Positions 48,619-60,599 of a stretch of 64,000 nt of DNA are shown here, piece after piece (within the stretch, counting starts at the first letter, position 1; every line of letters starts with the position of its first letter). This stretch comes from Typha latifolia. Its lineage: Eukaryota > Streptophyta > Magnoliopsida > Poales > Typhaceae. Location of the stretch: assembly GCA_019914945.1 (NCBI GenBank), contig CM034107.1, positions 4,588,001-4,652,000 of the forward strand. The letters run 5' to 3'. The position numbers were made by a program, and so were the translations under genes. The notes under the pieces were generated by a model. The model did no database searches and had not been told where the DNA came from. It saw only the letters and a program-made list of their open reading frames with translations.

Positions 48619-50699
48619 ACAAAAAAGTAAGAAGTAAAAATTACCAGGTTAGGCTGTTGTTCATGTAAGACAAATTAGATTTACTTTTAATATTACCTTG
48701 AATTGGCACAGAGACACATTAGAATTTTTCCAGTCAGCAGCCTCAGGATACGAAATGCCATGAGAACTATTTTGGAGAGAAAGCATCTTCCTTTCAAATG
48801 AAACAGAACCTGTGGGTATGTGCATACATATCCTCTCGAAATAGTGAACCAGGCACTTTATTTTTTGTTCTTGGCTCTGCTTTGCACTGAGCTGAATGGT
48901 TCTGGAGAAGTATGCCAATGGAAAAAAGTGAGACAAAACCAAAAACACTGTGCCCAAGACGATATTAAGTTTTCTAGAGAAAGACCATTGGAAGTCAAAA
49001 GCGACAAAGAGGACTTCAGGAACAGGAGGGGAACCCAAAGCTATAATTGCTACTTGACAACATTTGGGATCAAATAGTTAATAACAGCAGAAGAACAAGA
49101 TTAATTAATAAGAAAGACATTTCAATTAGTATCATCATAAACCTATTAATCCCAATTTATGGATCTTGCTGATGTGATTATGCTGAAGCCTCTGACAAAA
49201 TAGTAGTTCCTCTTGCTTGCATACATAGAATCATATTATGAATGAGTCTTTTTCTAGCAATTTAGTGAAGTATTTTTATAGCTTTCCTACTTAGCTTAGG
49301 GTAGCATAGAACTAAGCTCATCAACATAAGTTAGATATGTTCCAAATGGAACAAACTAGAGTGAGAGAAACACCTAGCGCGGCATGTTTCTAACAGATAA
49401 AAACACCAATCAATGCAGATTCTAATGGTTGCACCATGTACTACATAATATAAACATGTAAAGAAAAACAAAGATCTGAATAGATTAGAGAGAAATCACT
49501 TACGAGAACAAGCGGTCAAAATTGATCAGTGGAAGATGTTTGGCATCCCTATCACTGGTAGGAAACAGGCAAAACAATGCACAAGCAAGCAGAGCAGCAA
49601 TCAACTCCTGGAATAAAAGTATGATAAGAAAATGTAGCGCAACCAAGCAAACCAATGCACAAAATGCATAGTAAGTGTAAATTTCACCCATTCACCCTGA
49701 ACAATAAGCTTTTCTTGCTTATCACTGCCTACACTGTAGCCTCATTGCAAATAAACTCTTCCTATAATTGAAAGCCGATTCTGCCTTTTCAAGGTGCATT
49801 TGAGAAAGCCACCTCCAGATCTTTTTCAAGGGATTCCTTTTATAAGGAAAATTCTCAGTATAATCTATTTTGTCACTAGAATTCCTTTCCAATCTCCACA
49901 CAGAAGGGTACTTTTCTCAACAAAAGAAAAAAAAAGATATCCTGAGAATATTCCTGAACAAATAAGGGGTGTTTAATTTGCAGATATACCTGAATAAAGA
50001 GATTCTGATTTTTAATCATAATTATTTTTGCAATATGGCTCAAATGTAAGTGGTGTTTTGCAACAAAAGGAAAGGCAATAATATAGGTAATAGCATTATA
50101 AGAACAAGCAATAGATGAGCCGATTATTTATAGAAGGACTGTAGAAATTTAAGCCACCTGACTTATTAATACGACCCCTGCTTCTTGCCAATCCATTATC
50201 CGAAGCCCAAATCTACCTTTCCCAGATACCTCATCGGACTTCTTATAATGATCTTCCAAGAGAGAAGGCAACCGCAGCAACAACCTCGCCAATGTCGGCA
50301 CCACCTCCCCGAACCACACCCTCGAATCCATTCTCGACATCAACTGCTCACATAAACCAAAAAGAGAAGCACCCAATTCCCGAGTTTGCTCAAAACCGAT
50401 CAAAATCCAATCTTTTTTTTTTTTTTGTGCAAAATATAACAGTATAATACCTCGTCGAAGAAGAGGACGTAGCCATCGGCGGATTTGGCTGCGAGCTTCT
50501 CGGAGGAGAGGCCGATAGAGTCGCGAAGGTCGAGGATGACGTCGAAGAGGACTTCGCCGGAGTCGACGTGGCTGACGTCGGGGCCCAAGGCGAGGGCTTT
50601 GAGGGATTCGAGGGATTTGGGAGGCCAGAAGAGGGAAGAAGAGCGCAGGACTAGGGGGAGGAAGGGGAGGATGGAGTCGAGATCTTCTCTCCTCTGCAT
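39938..50699 (-). CDS. PARG: Poly(ADP-ribose) glycohydrolase, complete, 11 exons
   Basis: Removes poly(ADP-ribose) from proteins in nucleus and cytosol by hydrolysing ribose-ribose bonds; acts in DNA repair, defence and clock control in plants. Exons (minus): 50699-50451, 50343-50158, 49607-49504, 48886-48697, 46832-46728, 44857-44739, 42920-42777, 41648-41576, 41368-41159, 40412-40350, 40099-39938. All have GT/AG borders and consistent phases, giving 534 residues, normal for plant PARG. Start MQRREDLDSILPFLPLVLRS matches the family. The catalytic signature GGGALYWGCVQ-EE spans exons 5-6 (GGG at residues 268-270, QEE at 278-280). Further family blocks: EIRFMINPELI, ERFSQYM, YGSSFRFVGDYLDKK, NKAFCGFLD, TGNWGCGVFGGDPE, MIQWLAASQ, LRPFIHYYTFGE, VTQWIL. 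No frame break seen. Long introns (up to about 1.9 kb) carry MITE and possible SINE insertions. Confident. Confidence 0.95.
43955..44105 (-). mobile_element. Possible tRNA-derived SINE in a PARG intron
   Basis: On the minus strand a B-box-like GGGTTCAAGTC follows a TGACTTGGCCGT stretch about 30 bases upstream that could be a weak A-box. No target duplication was confirmed. Low confidence. Confidence 0.3.
45083..45508. mobile_element. MITE with long inverted repeats and 9-bp target duplication (Mutator-like)
   Basis: Terminal inverted repeats of more than 80 bp: TTTACACCCTACATTTTTAC near the left end pairs with GTAAAAATGTAGGGTGTAA near the right. Bordered by AAAAATCAA at 45074-45082 and 45509-45517. 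Lies in the PARG intron between exons 5 and 6. A half copy of the same family is at about 56860-56990. Confidence 0.75.
45770..45830. repeat. Compound microsatellite: C-run, CT, then TA repeats
   Basis: C10, CTCTCTCTC, then (TA)n with interruptions, within the PARG intron. Confidence 0.8.
48533..48618. repeat. Compound (TA)n-(GA)n microsatellite in a PARG intron
   Basis: An uninterrupted TA tract followed directly by a GA tract, between PARG exons 4 and 5. Confidence 0.85.
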
Positions 50700-50745
50700 T
50701 TCGATCGATCGAGAGAGAGAGAGAGACAGGAATTGTGTATAAAAA
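50700..50745 (-). promoter_or_regulatory. PARG 5' leader with GA/CT repeat
   Basis: The minus strand has a CT-rich tract (50709-50727) just before the start codon, a common plant leader feature. Confidence 0.45.
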
Positions 50746-50754
50746 TTATAGCGG

Positions 50755-51265
50755 GAGAAATGGGCTAAACCCGGCCCGAATCCGCCCAGTTTTAACCGGG
50801 CTAAGCCCGGCCCGAGCTCGATTTAGGCCCGGCCCGACCTGAGCCCGATACAATAGTGGACATGGGCTAAGCCTTTGCCCACCCAGCCCGGCCCGAAAGC
50901 CCGATCCACTACTCTCATCTATAGCCCAACTCATAATGTATGCATATTTATATAATTATTTTAGTCCCATATTGGATATTTAGTAAACTATATATTAATA
51001 TATATATGCATGTTTCCATGAAAGATAATTAAAATATCTTCATATAAGCCCATTAAACTCGGCCCAATAAAATATAATAATTTTTATATTTAATGCATTA
51101 TGTTACAGCCATTATACCTAAGCCAAGCCCAATATGTAATAGGCTAGTGGGCGGTAATGGACTAGAATATTTTAGCCCGGCCCGAGTGATTGGTGGGTTG
51201 GGCCATGAACAAATATTTAAGCCCAGTCCCCGAACTCGGCCCGGCTCGCTTGATGATCACGTCTA
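50755..51265. repeat. GCCCGGCCCGA-rich repeat next to the PARG promoter
   Basis: Words such as AGCCCGGCCCGA recur at both ends of the block (50766-50910 and 51170-51245) around an AT-rich centre, like a degraded hAT-type MITE. Clean termini and target duplication were not found. It begins about 55 bases upstream of the PARG start codon. Confidence 0.5.
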
Positions 51266-51269
51266 ATGG

Positions 51270-51800
51270 GTCGAAAGAGTCGAAGAGAGTGGGAAGAGGG
51301 TTTTGGACGAGTTTGCAAATGTGATTATTAAATATAGTTGATACGGATTTTGCAATTTAATTGTATTTAATTTTTTGATTTAGCGTATAAAATTGAGTAA
51401 TATATTTCTCATAACCGATATATTGATACACATTAAATTTTATTATTATAAATCAAAATTTTAAATATAATTAAATTAAAAAACTCTTAAATATTTATCT
51501 TATAAATATTTTATTACGGTGATAGTAAATTTAAAAGATTATACATTTTTAATATCATCCCCTAAAAACAAAAGGACACATGCATTCTTCTAAATAATTT
51601 TATTATATCATTAAAGCCCTTCTGCTAAACATTCTATCAAAAATAATATTAAAAATTTATCTAACTAATTAGATAGATAAATTTGCTCTTATTTTTTCTT
51701 CCAATCTATTGTTATACGTAGATTTTGATGGAATTAAAAAATGTGTTTGTAGTTTTTATTTAGAGAGATTGCCATAGAGACCACTGTAAAGATAAAAGGG
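51270..51800. other. AT-rich intergenic, nothing recognised
   Basis: Low-complexity AT-rich sequence without supported genes. Confidence 0.4.
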
Positions 51801-51809
51801 TACAAAAGG

Positions 51810-52716
51810 TAGGGCTGTCAAGCTTGATGAACAGCTCGGGCTCGGCTCGATCAAAGCTGAGCTGAGCCTAAGCTGTTAAAATCGGCTCGAAATTAATATC
51901 GAGCCGAGCTTGAGCTGAAGCCAACTCACTCAGGCTCAGCTCGATAGGCTCATTAAGGATGCCTCTCCTCTTCCTCCTCCTCCTCCTCCTCCTCCTCCTT
52001 CTTCTTCTACAGTAGCGGTGCCGTGGATGCCGCCTCCTCCTCCTTCAACAGCGACAAGCCCCCACGGTGCAGCCTCCTCCTCCTTCGGCGGCGGCAAGCT
52101 ACCGTAGTGTCGCTTCCTCCTCCTTCGACGGCGGCAAGCGGCCGTGGTGCCCTGCCTAATCATCCTCTTCCTCCTCATCCTTCTTCTTTCGCAGCAGCGG
52201 TGCTGCGACTGCAACCTCCTACTCCTTCGGCAGCAGCAAGCCACCACAGTGCCGCAGTGGTGCCGCCTCCCCCTCCTTCGACAGCAACAAGTCATCGTGG
52301 TGCTGTAGTGGACTAGTGGTGTTGTCTCCTCCTTTGGCAATTGCAAGCCGCAACGGTGCCGCTTTCTCCTCCTTCGACAGCGACGGTCGTAGTGCGCTGG
52401 TGCCCCGCCTCCTCCTACTCCTTCTTCTGCAGTAGCGATGCCACAATTGTCGCCTCCTCCTCCTTGGGCAGCGGCAAATTGCCGTGTGCCGCCGCGATGC
52501 CTCCTCCTCCTCCTTCTCCTCCTCCTTCTTCTTCTTCTTCTTCTTCTTCTTATTCTTCTTCTTCTTCGGCTCGGCTTGGGCTCGATTTGGCTTGGTCCAG
52601 CTTGATCTGGCCTGGCTCGGGCTCAACTCGAGTTGAGTTGAGCTAAGTTTGAGCCCAATTCTAAGGCTTGAAATTAATTTCGAGCCTCGCTCAGGCTCGG
52701 CTCGTTTACACCCGTA
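51810..52716. mobile_element. hAT-type non-autonomous element with captured GC-rich triplet repeats
   Basis: Left end TAGGGCTGTCAAGCTTGATG, right end GCTCGTTTACACCCGTA. AGCTCGGGCTCGGCTCG at the left pairs with CTCAGGCTCGGCTCG-type sequence at the right. Imperfect 8-bp flanks ACAAAAGG (51802-51809) and ATGAAAGG (52717-52724). The core is full of CTC/TTC and GCC-rich triplet repeats that create long spurious frames. Confidence 0.6.
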
Positions 52717-52724
52717 ATGAAAGG

Positions 52725-53650
52725 ATGGTGGGGATATTTTTATCCATCTATTAAATTGGTCAAATTTTTAAGATAATTTTAATCAAAATTTCTAATAAAA
52801 TATTAACTAAGAATACTTGCTAATGCATTTAAATAGTTTAGAAGAGTGCATACACCAACTTTTTTTTCTTGAAAGGGTGAAAGTGATACACAATGATAGT
52901 TGAGGGGTCAAGATACAATTATTTAATTTATAAACATGTTATTATTAAACATTGATCAAAATCTATATTATGTTATTTGCAAATAATGGCTGTTTTACTT
53001 TTTATATTTTCTATTTATTAATAATTGACCATTTGAACAATCTCCTCCCCGATTGGATCAAAGTAAATAGATGCTTGAGAGGAATGTTGCTGATTTGCAA
53101 TATTGCGGACAAGATTGACCTCTTAACGTTATTTTGGAGTCTCACTGTCTCGATTTAGTTAGAATTCTATGGAGAGATGAAGAAGATTATATGTAGTGAT
53201 AATTTTACTTAGATTCCGAATTATCGTACCACTAAAAAGAAAAAGTAACTATATAGTCCTCTAAATCAAAAAAGAAAAAAAAAAAGGTTCAGTGGGTATA
53301 TGTGGTAAAAAATTATTTCAAAAATGTACGAAAAACGATAATAGTTCAGAAAGTCACTTATACATATTTATAGAGTTGTTGACATGAGTTTAATTTTTGA
53401 TTTTCTAATTATTTACGTAGAAATTATCACTCTTGATACTCGCTCCTTGTCCAAGTTTACAATAAAATAAAGATATTAAATACATCATAATAGTAGTGGC
53501 TGAACTAAACTTCTAATCTAAACTAAAATTTTGAAGAGGTTAGATACATTATAATAATGACTGAACTAAACTTCTGATCTGAACTAAAATACTGAATAGG
53601 TTAATACATCATAATAATAATAATAAAATATCAATACATTACTAAACTTT
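52725..53650. other. AT-rich intergenic, no gene recognised
   Basis: Low-complexity AT-rich sequence with near-duplicate 60-base phrases at 53500-53620 (CTGAACTAAACTTCTAATCT and similar). Confidence 0.4.
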
Positions 53651-53689
53651 GGCTTCACGCGTAGCAATAAAAGTAATGTTAGATACATC

Positions 53690-55900
53690 AATATACCTTC
53701 TCATTTTGAGCTTTCACCCGATCTTTAGCTAGTTGGGATAAATTTTCTAATGCTTTCATACAATCCTCCCAAATTGAATATATGTACGCTTTAGCAGCCT
53801 CACACATAGACTTCTTGTACACTCTACCAGTGAACTTTCATCTAAAGTTCTCATAGAAATGTTTAAAGCACAGTCTATACTCTAATCCTGGAAACACCCC
53901 ATTGACAATAACATCTAATATTTTTTGATGATCCAACATGAATGCGAGATTCTCTATGTTTCCAATACGCTCCTTCAAGTATTCTAAAAATCACCTCAAT
54001 GTATACCCACTTTCAGCATTCACTACTGCAAATGTCATTGAAAATATCCCATAGTTGTAACCAATTAATCACCAAAATAAGTTTTCTTTAAAAGGCAACT
54101 ATCAAATCCTAGATATGGCTTGCGACCTGCCTTAAACTCATTTGAACATGCCTTGAAACATAAAAAATCTGACAAATAATCCATCTAAATTATCAACATC
54201 AAGTTTAATTATACTGCTCAAGTTTCTCTCATTTAGTTCTTTCGTAGTGTAGGAAAAAATTGAAATGCGTTTTCTATATTTTCATATATTTTCTACAAAT
54301 CTATTTCTCTTTCCTTCCATACTTTCTAATACCTGAGCTCAACTTGAAATGCATTCTTTAAACGAGCATTGATAACTTTAGTAAAATGTTTGGCTCAACT
54401 CTAATCCAATTAATAATCTTATTGCATATCCAACTAATTTTGACCATCTTATTTCCACAAATATTAATAGCCTCACAAATACTCCATTTTTACTGTCTTC
54501 ACTTAGATTAGTGTCACTATGTATTGTTGAAATAAGCAATCTCCAAGTATATTCTTCTTTGACACATTTAACAGTTACCATATAATTCTCATTATGAAGA
54601 TAGATCGTCTAAAATTAGTGTTTCATTATATAGTCTCTAAGTGCATCCCTAAATAGGTAAATATTATCGAACATACTCCTCACTATAAGTGATGAATTAT
54701 CTAGCTCTCACTCATATGTGTGAAATTTAAATTGTTCAACATCATCCTCAGAAGAGGAAATAATATAAAGTTCTTCTTTATTTATAGCATCATCTTCATC
54801 ACTGTTACTACTAGAAGAGCACTCTAAAGCACTTATGGAAAATTCGACATTATCTCTCAAAATATTTATAATATCAATTTCTCTAACATTATCTCCAACA
54901 TCATCTCCAATATTATCTGTAGACCTATTTAAAGGTCCTTCTCCAGGTTTTGATAAATTTGTATCACATGTATGGATCTTAGTACTAATTATAAATATAT
55001 CAATATGATCTTCAGATTTACATGCATCAATCATTCTAAGAATATCGTGATCTAAAATACAGTATTATAGGCTTCTCTTGGACCCAATCTTCTATTAACA
55101 TATACAAAAGGCAACTTGCATATCCATCTTCGTTTGATAAAAAATATAATCGAACATCTATGAAATTTATATAGTCTCACTTCACAATGAATGCTATTTG
55201 TCTTCCATCAACATATTTGAGTTGTAAAGTGTTTCAATTTATCTTCCATGATCCATAGGGATGAAAACGGATCGGATACAGATCGGATAGTGCTCAACCC
55301 ATATCTGGATCCATATTTTTAGTCCGGAATACGATTCGGATATGAATATTGGATGGATAGTAAAATTTAAAACCATATCCTAACTAAACGGATACGGATA
55401 ATTTTCAGATAGAGGATCGGATCTTAAACGAATATTGATTGAATTTAAAATAATTATAATATTTTATTTAGATATAATTAACACAAAATTATTAAGAGTT
55501 TTACAACAAATAGTTTTTTTATATGTCAAATTTATAAAATTAGAGAAATTAATCTCTATAAATAATATATAACATATTATTAGTAACAATATTAATATTT
55601 ACTATTTAAATAAGCAAACTAAAAACTGTAAACCATTTAAAAAAGTATGTGAGTAAACGAATATCCAATATCCGTATCCGAATTCGAAAAATATATCCGA
55701 CCCATATCTGAATCCGTATCCTAATTTTTTTTTAAAATTCTATCCGTATTTGAATCTGTATCCGAATCGGATAGAAATTTTTTATCCGAATCTGATCCGA
55801 ATCGGGTCGGATAGCGGGTCGGGTCGGAGTTAATCCGACCCGTTTTCACCCCTAATGATCCACCATAGTGGAGTTGTATTATCGAAACATCATTTGCCAT
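53690..55900 (-). pseudogene. Mutator-like (MULE/MuDR) transposase remnant, split by a hAT MITE
   Basis: Minus-strand fragments in order: MANDVSIIQLHYGG at 55900, interrupted by the MITE at 55256-55854, then QLKYVDGRQIAFIVK and LSNEDGYASCLLYM; an acidic stretch (55034-54708); VTVKCVKEEYTWRLLISTIH (54578 region, the MuDR N-terminal domain); then FAVVNAESGYTLR, FLEYLKERIGNIENLAFMLD, VFPGLEYRLCFKHFYENFR, and KSMCEAAKAYIYSIWEDCMK, which is the MULE transposase core. Several stops, so no active protein. No flanking MULE termini were located. Confidence 0.7.
55256..55854. mobile_element. hAT-type MITE with perfect 8-bp target duplication
   Basis: Termini TAGGGATGAAAACGG and CCGTTTTCACCCCTA, flanked by ATGATCCA at 55248-55255 and 55855-55862. 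Subterminal sequence is rich in ATCCGAATCGGAT-type words. No coding capacity. Inserted in the MULE transposase remnant; removing it rejoins the reading HYGGSWKIN. Confidence 0.88.
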
Positions 55901-55904
55901 CTAA

Positions 55905-56680
55905 AATGAAGCCCATGATCAAGAATAAACAATCGATAAGCATGCAACAATACGTAAGCACCATAGGAAAATATTTAACCAAAATAGAATAATTTATTAT
56001 GTTGGGACCACACAAGAAATAAAACTAACAAATTATTTTACTATATAGGGACCACAAAAAAATATTTAACAGAGATATGTTATTCTAATTGTTGTGTAGG
56101 GACAGGAAAAGAAATATAATTAGCACTTCTATAGGGATCATATAAGAAATATAATTAATAAATTTATGTGCATGAACCACACCGACACACAAATTGGCAG
56201 TAGGATTCATGTCATCCTTAAATATTGTAATATGTAGGGACCATATAAGAAACAAAATTATAGAAATCAAGATGCTTTATAACATTACTTTTGCGTATCT
56301 ATGCAATATAAGACCAAATTCTTTACAACATTACTTTTTCCAAATATAATTTCTCTTATCTCCGTTATCTCATTACAAGGGAAATCAAGATGAAAGATAA
56401 TGAACTCTCTTATTCAGAAACTTCAAGGCAAAGGGAACAGAAGATCTAGCGAGAAAGACAATGAACCCTCTCATTACTAGCATTCACCTCTTTGAAAGAA
56501 TGCGGCTCGCCAGAGACCTAGCGAGGAGAGAGAGTGTCACCAACTTCGGTGGAGAGTGACCAACTAGATAATTGGCAAGAAGAGGGCGCAAGCTATTTGA
56601 CTAAGAAGAGCAACCGAAGATCCACCATCGACAATGATCGCATCGCGGGTTTTTTGGGTTTCGGGTTGGGATAGATTTAG
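55905..56680. other. Region beside the MULE remnant, no gene recognised
   Basis: AT-rich with repeated TAGGGACCA phrases (about 56003, 56046, 56095, 56232). May be part of the MULE terminal region. Confidence 0.35.
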
Positions 56681-56689
56681 GTATATATA

Positions 56690-56800
56690 TGCTAGGTTGA
56701 GTTTGGTTAGGTTAGGTTATGTTAGGTTACGTTAGGTTAAGTTAGGTGGGTTGGGTTGGGTTGGGTTACGTTCGGTTGGATTTGGGTTAAGTTGAGTATA
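56690..56800. repeat. Degenerate pentamer array GGTTA/GGTTG
   Basis: Runs such as GGTTAGGTTAGGTTATGTTA and GGGTTGGGTTGGGTT over about 100 bases. It is not the plant telomere heptamer. Confidence 0.75.
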
Positions 56801-56859
56801 GGGTACTTTTGTAATCTTATTAGTGTAAATAAATTAACCATGAGGTTCGATTATATTTA

Positions 56860-56990
56860 GCTAACAGTAGGGTATTTTCTACACATATTCACTGAATCAT
56901 AGACTCGATTTGTAAATAGCAAAAATATAAGGTGTAAATTATAATTTTACTAAAAGGTAGGATTTTATATACAAATTTCTCAAAGAAAAA
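56860..56990. repeat. Half copy of the 45083-type MITE
   Basis: CATATTCACTGAATCATAG, TTTGTAAATAGCAAAAATAT, GTGTAAATTATAATTT and TTATATACAAATTTCTC match the right half of the element at 45083-45508. The left half was not found. Confidence 0.5.
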
Positions 56991-56999
56991 AAATAAGAA

Positions 57000-57544
57000 A
57001 GATCTATGGTAGAGCAAGATGCATTAAAGCACCTGCTCTTGTTGGATACGACCTATAATGAATTCATATAGTTTCAACCCAAATAAGAATTGTGAGATGA
57101 ACTCCTCCAGCAAAAACATTTGAAATGTATTTCAATTCCAAGCATTGCGAGACTAAACTAAAAGCTCAAAATTTTCCTTTAAGAAGTTTATCAAAATTTT
57201 AGAAAAAAACTTGAATTTTACATTTTACTTGTATTTAAACACTCTCTCTTATTCATACATTTGTTTTATATTATACTATACACTTTATTAATGATATTAA
57301 CTCGTCAAACATTCTAAAATAAAGAGAAGGTTCTTAGCCTGAATCTTATCAGATCTCTTCACTTATTAAAGTCAAATCTAATTTTAAAATGTATGTATGG
57401 ATAGAGAAGTAAAAAAGTATTAAAAGAAAAGAAAAGAGAAGAAAAGAAAAGCCATTGCTGGTGTGATGGGAACTTAAAAGCCAAGGTTCTCCTTATCCAC
57501 CCTAATAGAAAGACATTGTACATGAGCAGTCTTCGTACGCAAAA

Positions 57545-57581
<37 letters not shown>

Positions 57582-58030
57582 TTTTAGTGAAGACTCTTTG
57601 TCAGTCTCAATCGTCTATTCTCACCAACCTTAAAAGGATATATATAGGCCAAAGTGCAGAAAATATCACATTGCTTAAAATCTTAGCAAGAAGTATTTGA
57701 CCAAATTAAACTCCTTAAAAACTTGTGAAATATGTTAATAGACTACCATAAAATAGGTCTGTGGCAGATCGACGATTAAGAGTAAGCTTAGTCATTAAGG
57801 AGAGGACCGAGTGGGGGCTCATCCTTAGTTGAAGCGGGAGTGGGTTTATGTGATCTCCCCTAAATGATCTTCACTCATGCAGAATAATAAATATTTAACG
57901 TTGAACGTTGCAGCGGTTGTCGGAGTATGGTGGATAGCCAAAGATGATAGTAAATGACTATAAGATAGGGTGGTCCTTAGAGAAAGATGATGACTAGAGT
58001 TTAAAATTTTAGTACTGTAGCAATATGACA
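57000..58030. other. Intergenic, no gene recognised
   Basis: Contains (CT)n then (CA)n at about 57546-57580 and a GA-rich stretch near 57425-57450. Confidence 0.4.
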
Positions 58031-59759
58031 TCTATTCCTCCTTTATTATTCTCTTAATTAACTATAATTATAAATATTTGCACATAAATATACCTATGAT
58101 AGTATGTATATATTTTTATTAGATTAGTACACAGCTTTATTAATTATAATCATCTATATATATATATATATACATGATACTATTCATGAATTATATATAT
58201 ATAATCCTCGCAGTTTATGGTATATTATTATATATAGAATGAAATGTAGGCTTATTTATTTATTAATTATTTTATATAATGAAGTAAATACTATCTTATA
58301 TGAAGTTCCTAAGAAAGAGTAAGAATCACAAAATAATTATAATTATATTTTGTGTATACTTATATTTTAACATATATATGTATAGCTTTTATATTTTTAT
58401 ATAATAAGATATTAACTATTATAAGCTTATAATTAGCAAACTAGTGTTTTTAATGTTATCAAATTAAATAAATACATATAAATCTAGTTATTTAAAATCT
58501 AATAAATCATTATATTTTATATGTATAAATTATAATTAGATAAACGGCTAACTTTATGCTGCCTAAACTTTCTAGATCTTAAACCTCTTATTTTAGAACT
58601 TATAGCCCCTATTAACGATAAGTTGATATTTGATTGATAGACGTGATGATGCATATTCTAATTAAGACTATGAGTAGTCTATCTCCTCAATAGTTTTCTC
58701 AAATTATGATATATTTTATATTTATATATATGCATTCTATTTTCGTCTCCAACATGATTATATGATCATATATACAGATGATTATAAATAAGTATATTTT
58801 TACTATTTATTTGTTATATTGATCTTAGATATGGATATCTATATGATATCTAAAAATGATTAGAGATGAATATATTATCTTTATTTTATGTCGAGTTGAT
58901 CTCTAGTATGAATATGTATATAATAGATATATAATTTGAGACTTCACTGCATTATATTTCTTTTGACTTTCTTACCATCTAATTTTTTAGATGTGTGATT
59001 TATTATAGTACCAAATAGATGCATATAATCTATTATTTAGAAGAAAAGAATAAAATGTTCTTAATAGAATAGTTGATAAAAAATTATGAGGATACCCAAG
59101 TGAGCACTAGGGTTAGGGGTACTTGGAGGTATATTCATTATTAGAGATGCAATCTTATGGTTTACGTTCAAGGTCAGTAGTTTATGTGTGCAGTAGACAT
59201 TGGAACATATGTTGTTTACTAGGATATATATGACGAGTTATCCTTATGTAATTTCTATAAGCTAGATAAGTAAGTGGTTTGGATGGATATTAATACCCTT
59301 AGTGGATGACATAGTATAATTATTACTAAGAAACGCTTAGCTGATGGCAGGATATGCTAAGTATTTGTGTAAGATGATGAGACCAGATACTAGTTGTGGT
59401 CGTGCACAATAATTTAGTATAATTATATTATTCAGAGTTGACATTAATAGTTGATATATTAAAAAATATATTGATTTTGTTATCATCTAATATATATGAT
59501 TATCGAGTAGTCATCATGCATCACATATAGTTCCATTAAAAATTGTCGTAATATTTATGATTGCCATGCATCATATTTTGTTATATTTGAAGAGATTGTA
59601 ATATATATATATATATTGTTGAGGATATAACTACATAATATTTATTATATATTTATATATTATTGATGATACATTTATATACTCATTCATAGTATGATAC
59701 TTATTACTAATTTTTATTATTCAGTACATAATTTACTCTTTGTTTGGCATCGCTAATTT

Positions 59760-60022
59760 AGTTCCAAATTCACTATGTCTTAAAGCCTTGCTTCCCATTG
59801 TTATTGTCATTGTAGTACATGTGTGACCCAGCCCATAAGGGCCATGCAGACTTTATGTCTTTCCCATCTTCCTCCAGTATCTCACTGCCAGTCCCTTGTG
59901 AGTGCGGCATGCACCTTTTCCTTTGTTTCGGAGCGGGGCACATACTATTACCATTATGTACCACACCACTAGGTGGCTTGCCTGAAGTGTCGAGTTTTCC
60001 TTCACCGCCAACTCAATGTTGT
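59760..60022. other. Foreign insert of about 260 bp in the degenerate LTR
   Basis: LTR homology breaks after CATCGCTAATTTAGT and resumes at GTCTATTCACTAAGCCTC. The insert has higher GC and an open frame on each strand (59819-60031 plus, 59964-59773 minus) that I do not recognise. Confidence 0.5.
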
Positions 60023-60227
60023 CATAACTAAGCCTAATTAAGTCTATTCACTAAGCCTCTAACTCATGATCTCTTTATTTCTTTTTCTAATCTCAAATAT
60101 ATGATATCTGATAGCAATTTGAGAAACCATAAAAAAATATTCTAAAATGAAGATAAGGTGAGCTAGATGTGAGTTATACAAATGTTATATATATTTATAT
60201 TTTATTTTATTATATGATGATTTGTAT

Positions 60228-60352
60228 AATACATATTAGATTATTTACTCATGCATTAGTCGTACTTGATGGTTTGTCGTAGTCTATATTAATACATATT
60301 AGATTATTTACTCATGCATTAGTCGTACTTGATGGTTTGTCGTAGTCTATAT
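60228..60352. repeat. Tandem duplication, period 63 bp
   Basis: The segment starting AATACATATTAGATTATTTA at 60228 is repeated at 60291 with no visible difference, so this is a recent event inside an old LTR. Confidence 0.85.
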
Positions 60353-60599
60353 GTCTTGTCAAATTATATAGTAGTTTAGTATGGTTATTATAGATTTAAA
60401 TATTCATTTACTAACATGTTTATTTGTGTGTAGTATTATTATCTTGGGGACAAGTTTATCTTTGTGTGGTGGACTCGTCTTTAGTGTCACATGCGTCGCA
60501 CGTGCCGTTTGGGCATGCACGTGGCTATCAGATGGGGCATGCACGTGCGTCGCACGTGCCGTTTGGGCAAGCAACCGGCCTCTACGAGGTTCTGTGTGC

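Larger units (their letters stand above)
58030..60590 (+). mobile_element. Degenerate LTR of the element A/B family
   Basis: Follows the order of LTR1 (6803-10159): GATAAACGGCTAACT (58542; LTR1 about 8286), TGAGTAGTC with TCTCAAATTATG (58671-58698), AGGATACCCAAGTG with AGGGTTAGGGGTACTTGGAG (59089-59128; LTR1 about 8873-8911), TTGATGGTTTGTCGTAGTC, and a CpG-rich end with CGTCGCACGTGCCG (60491; LTR1 about 10090). Heavily mutated, mostly by loss of C and CpG. No primer site follows. Confidence 0.65.

Noticed and set aside
51936..52646. Several overlapping frames of 97-136 residues
   Set aside because: All come from triplet repeats in a MITE; frames occur in every phase.
56690..56800. Interstitial telomere
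   Set aside because: The unit is GGTTA/GGTTG, not the plant TTTAGGG heptamer.
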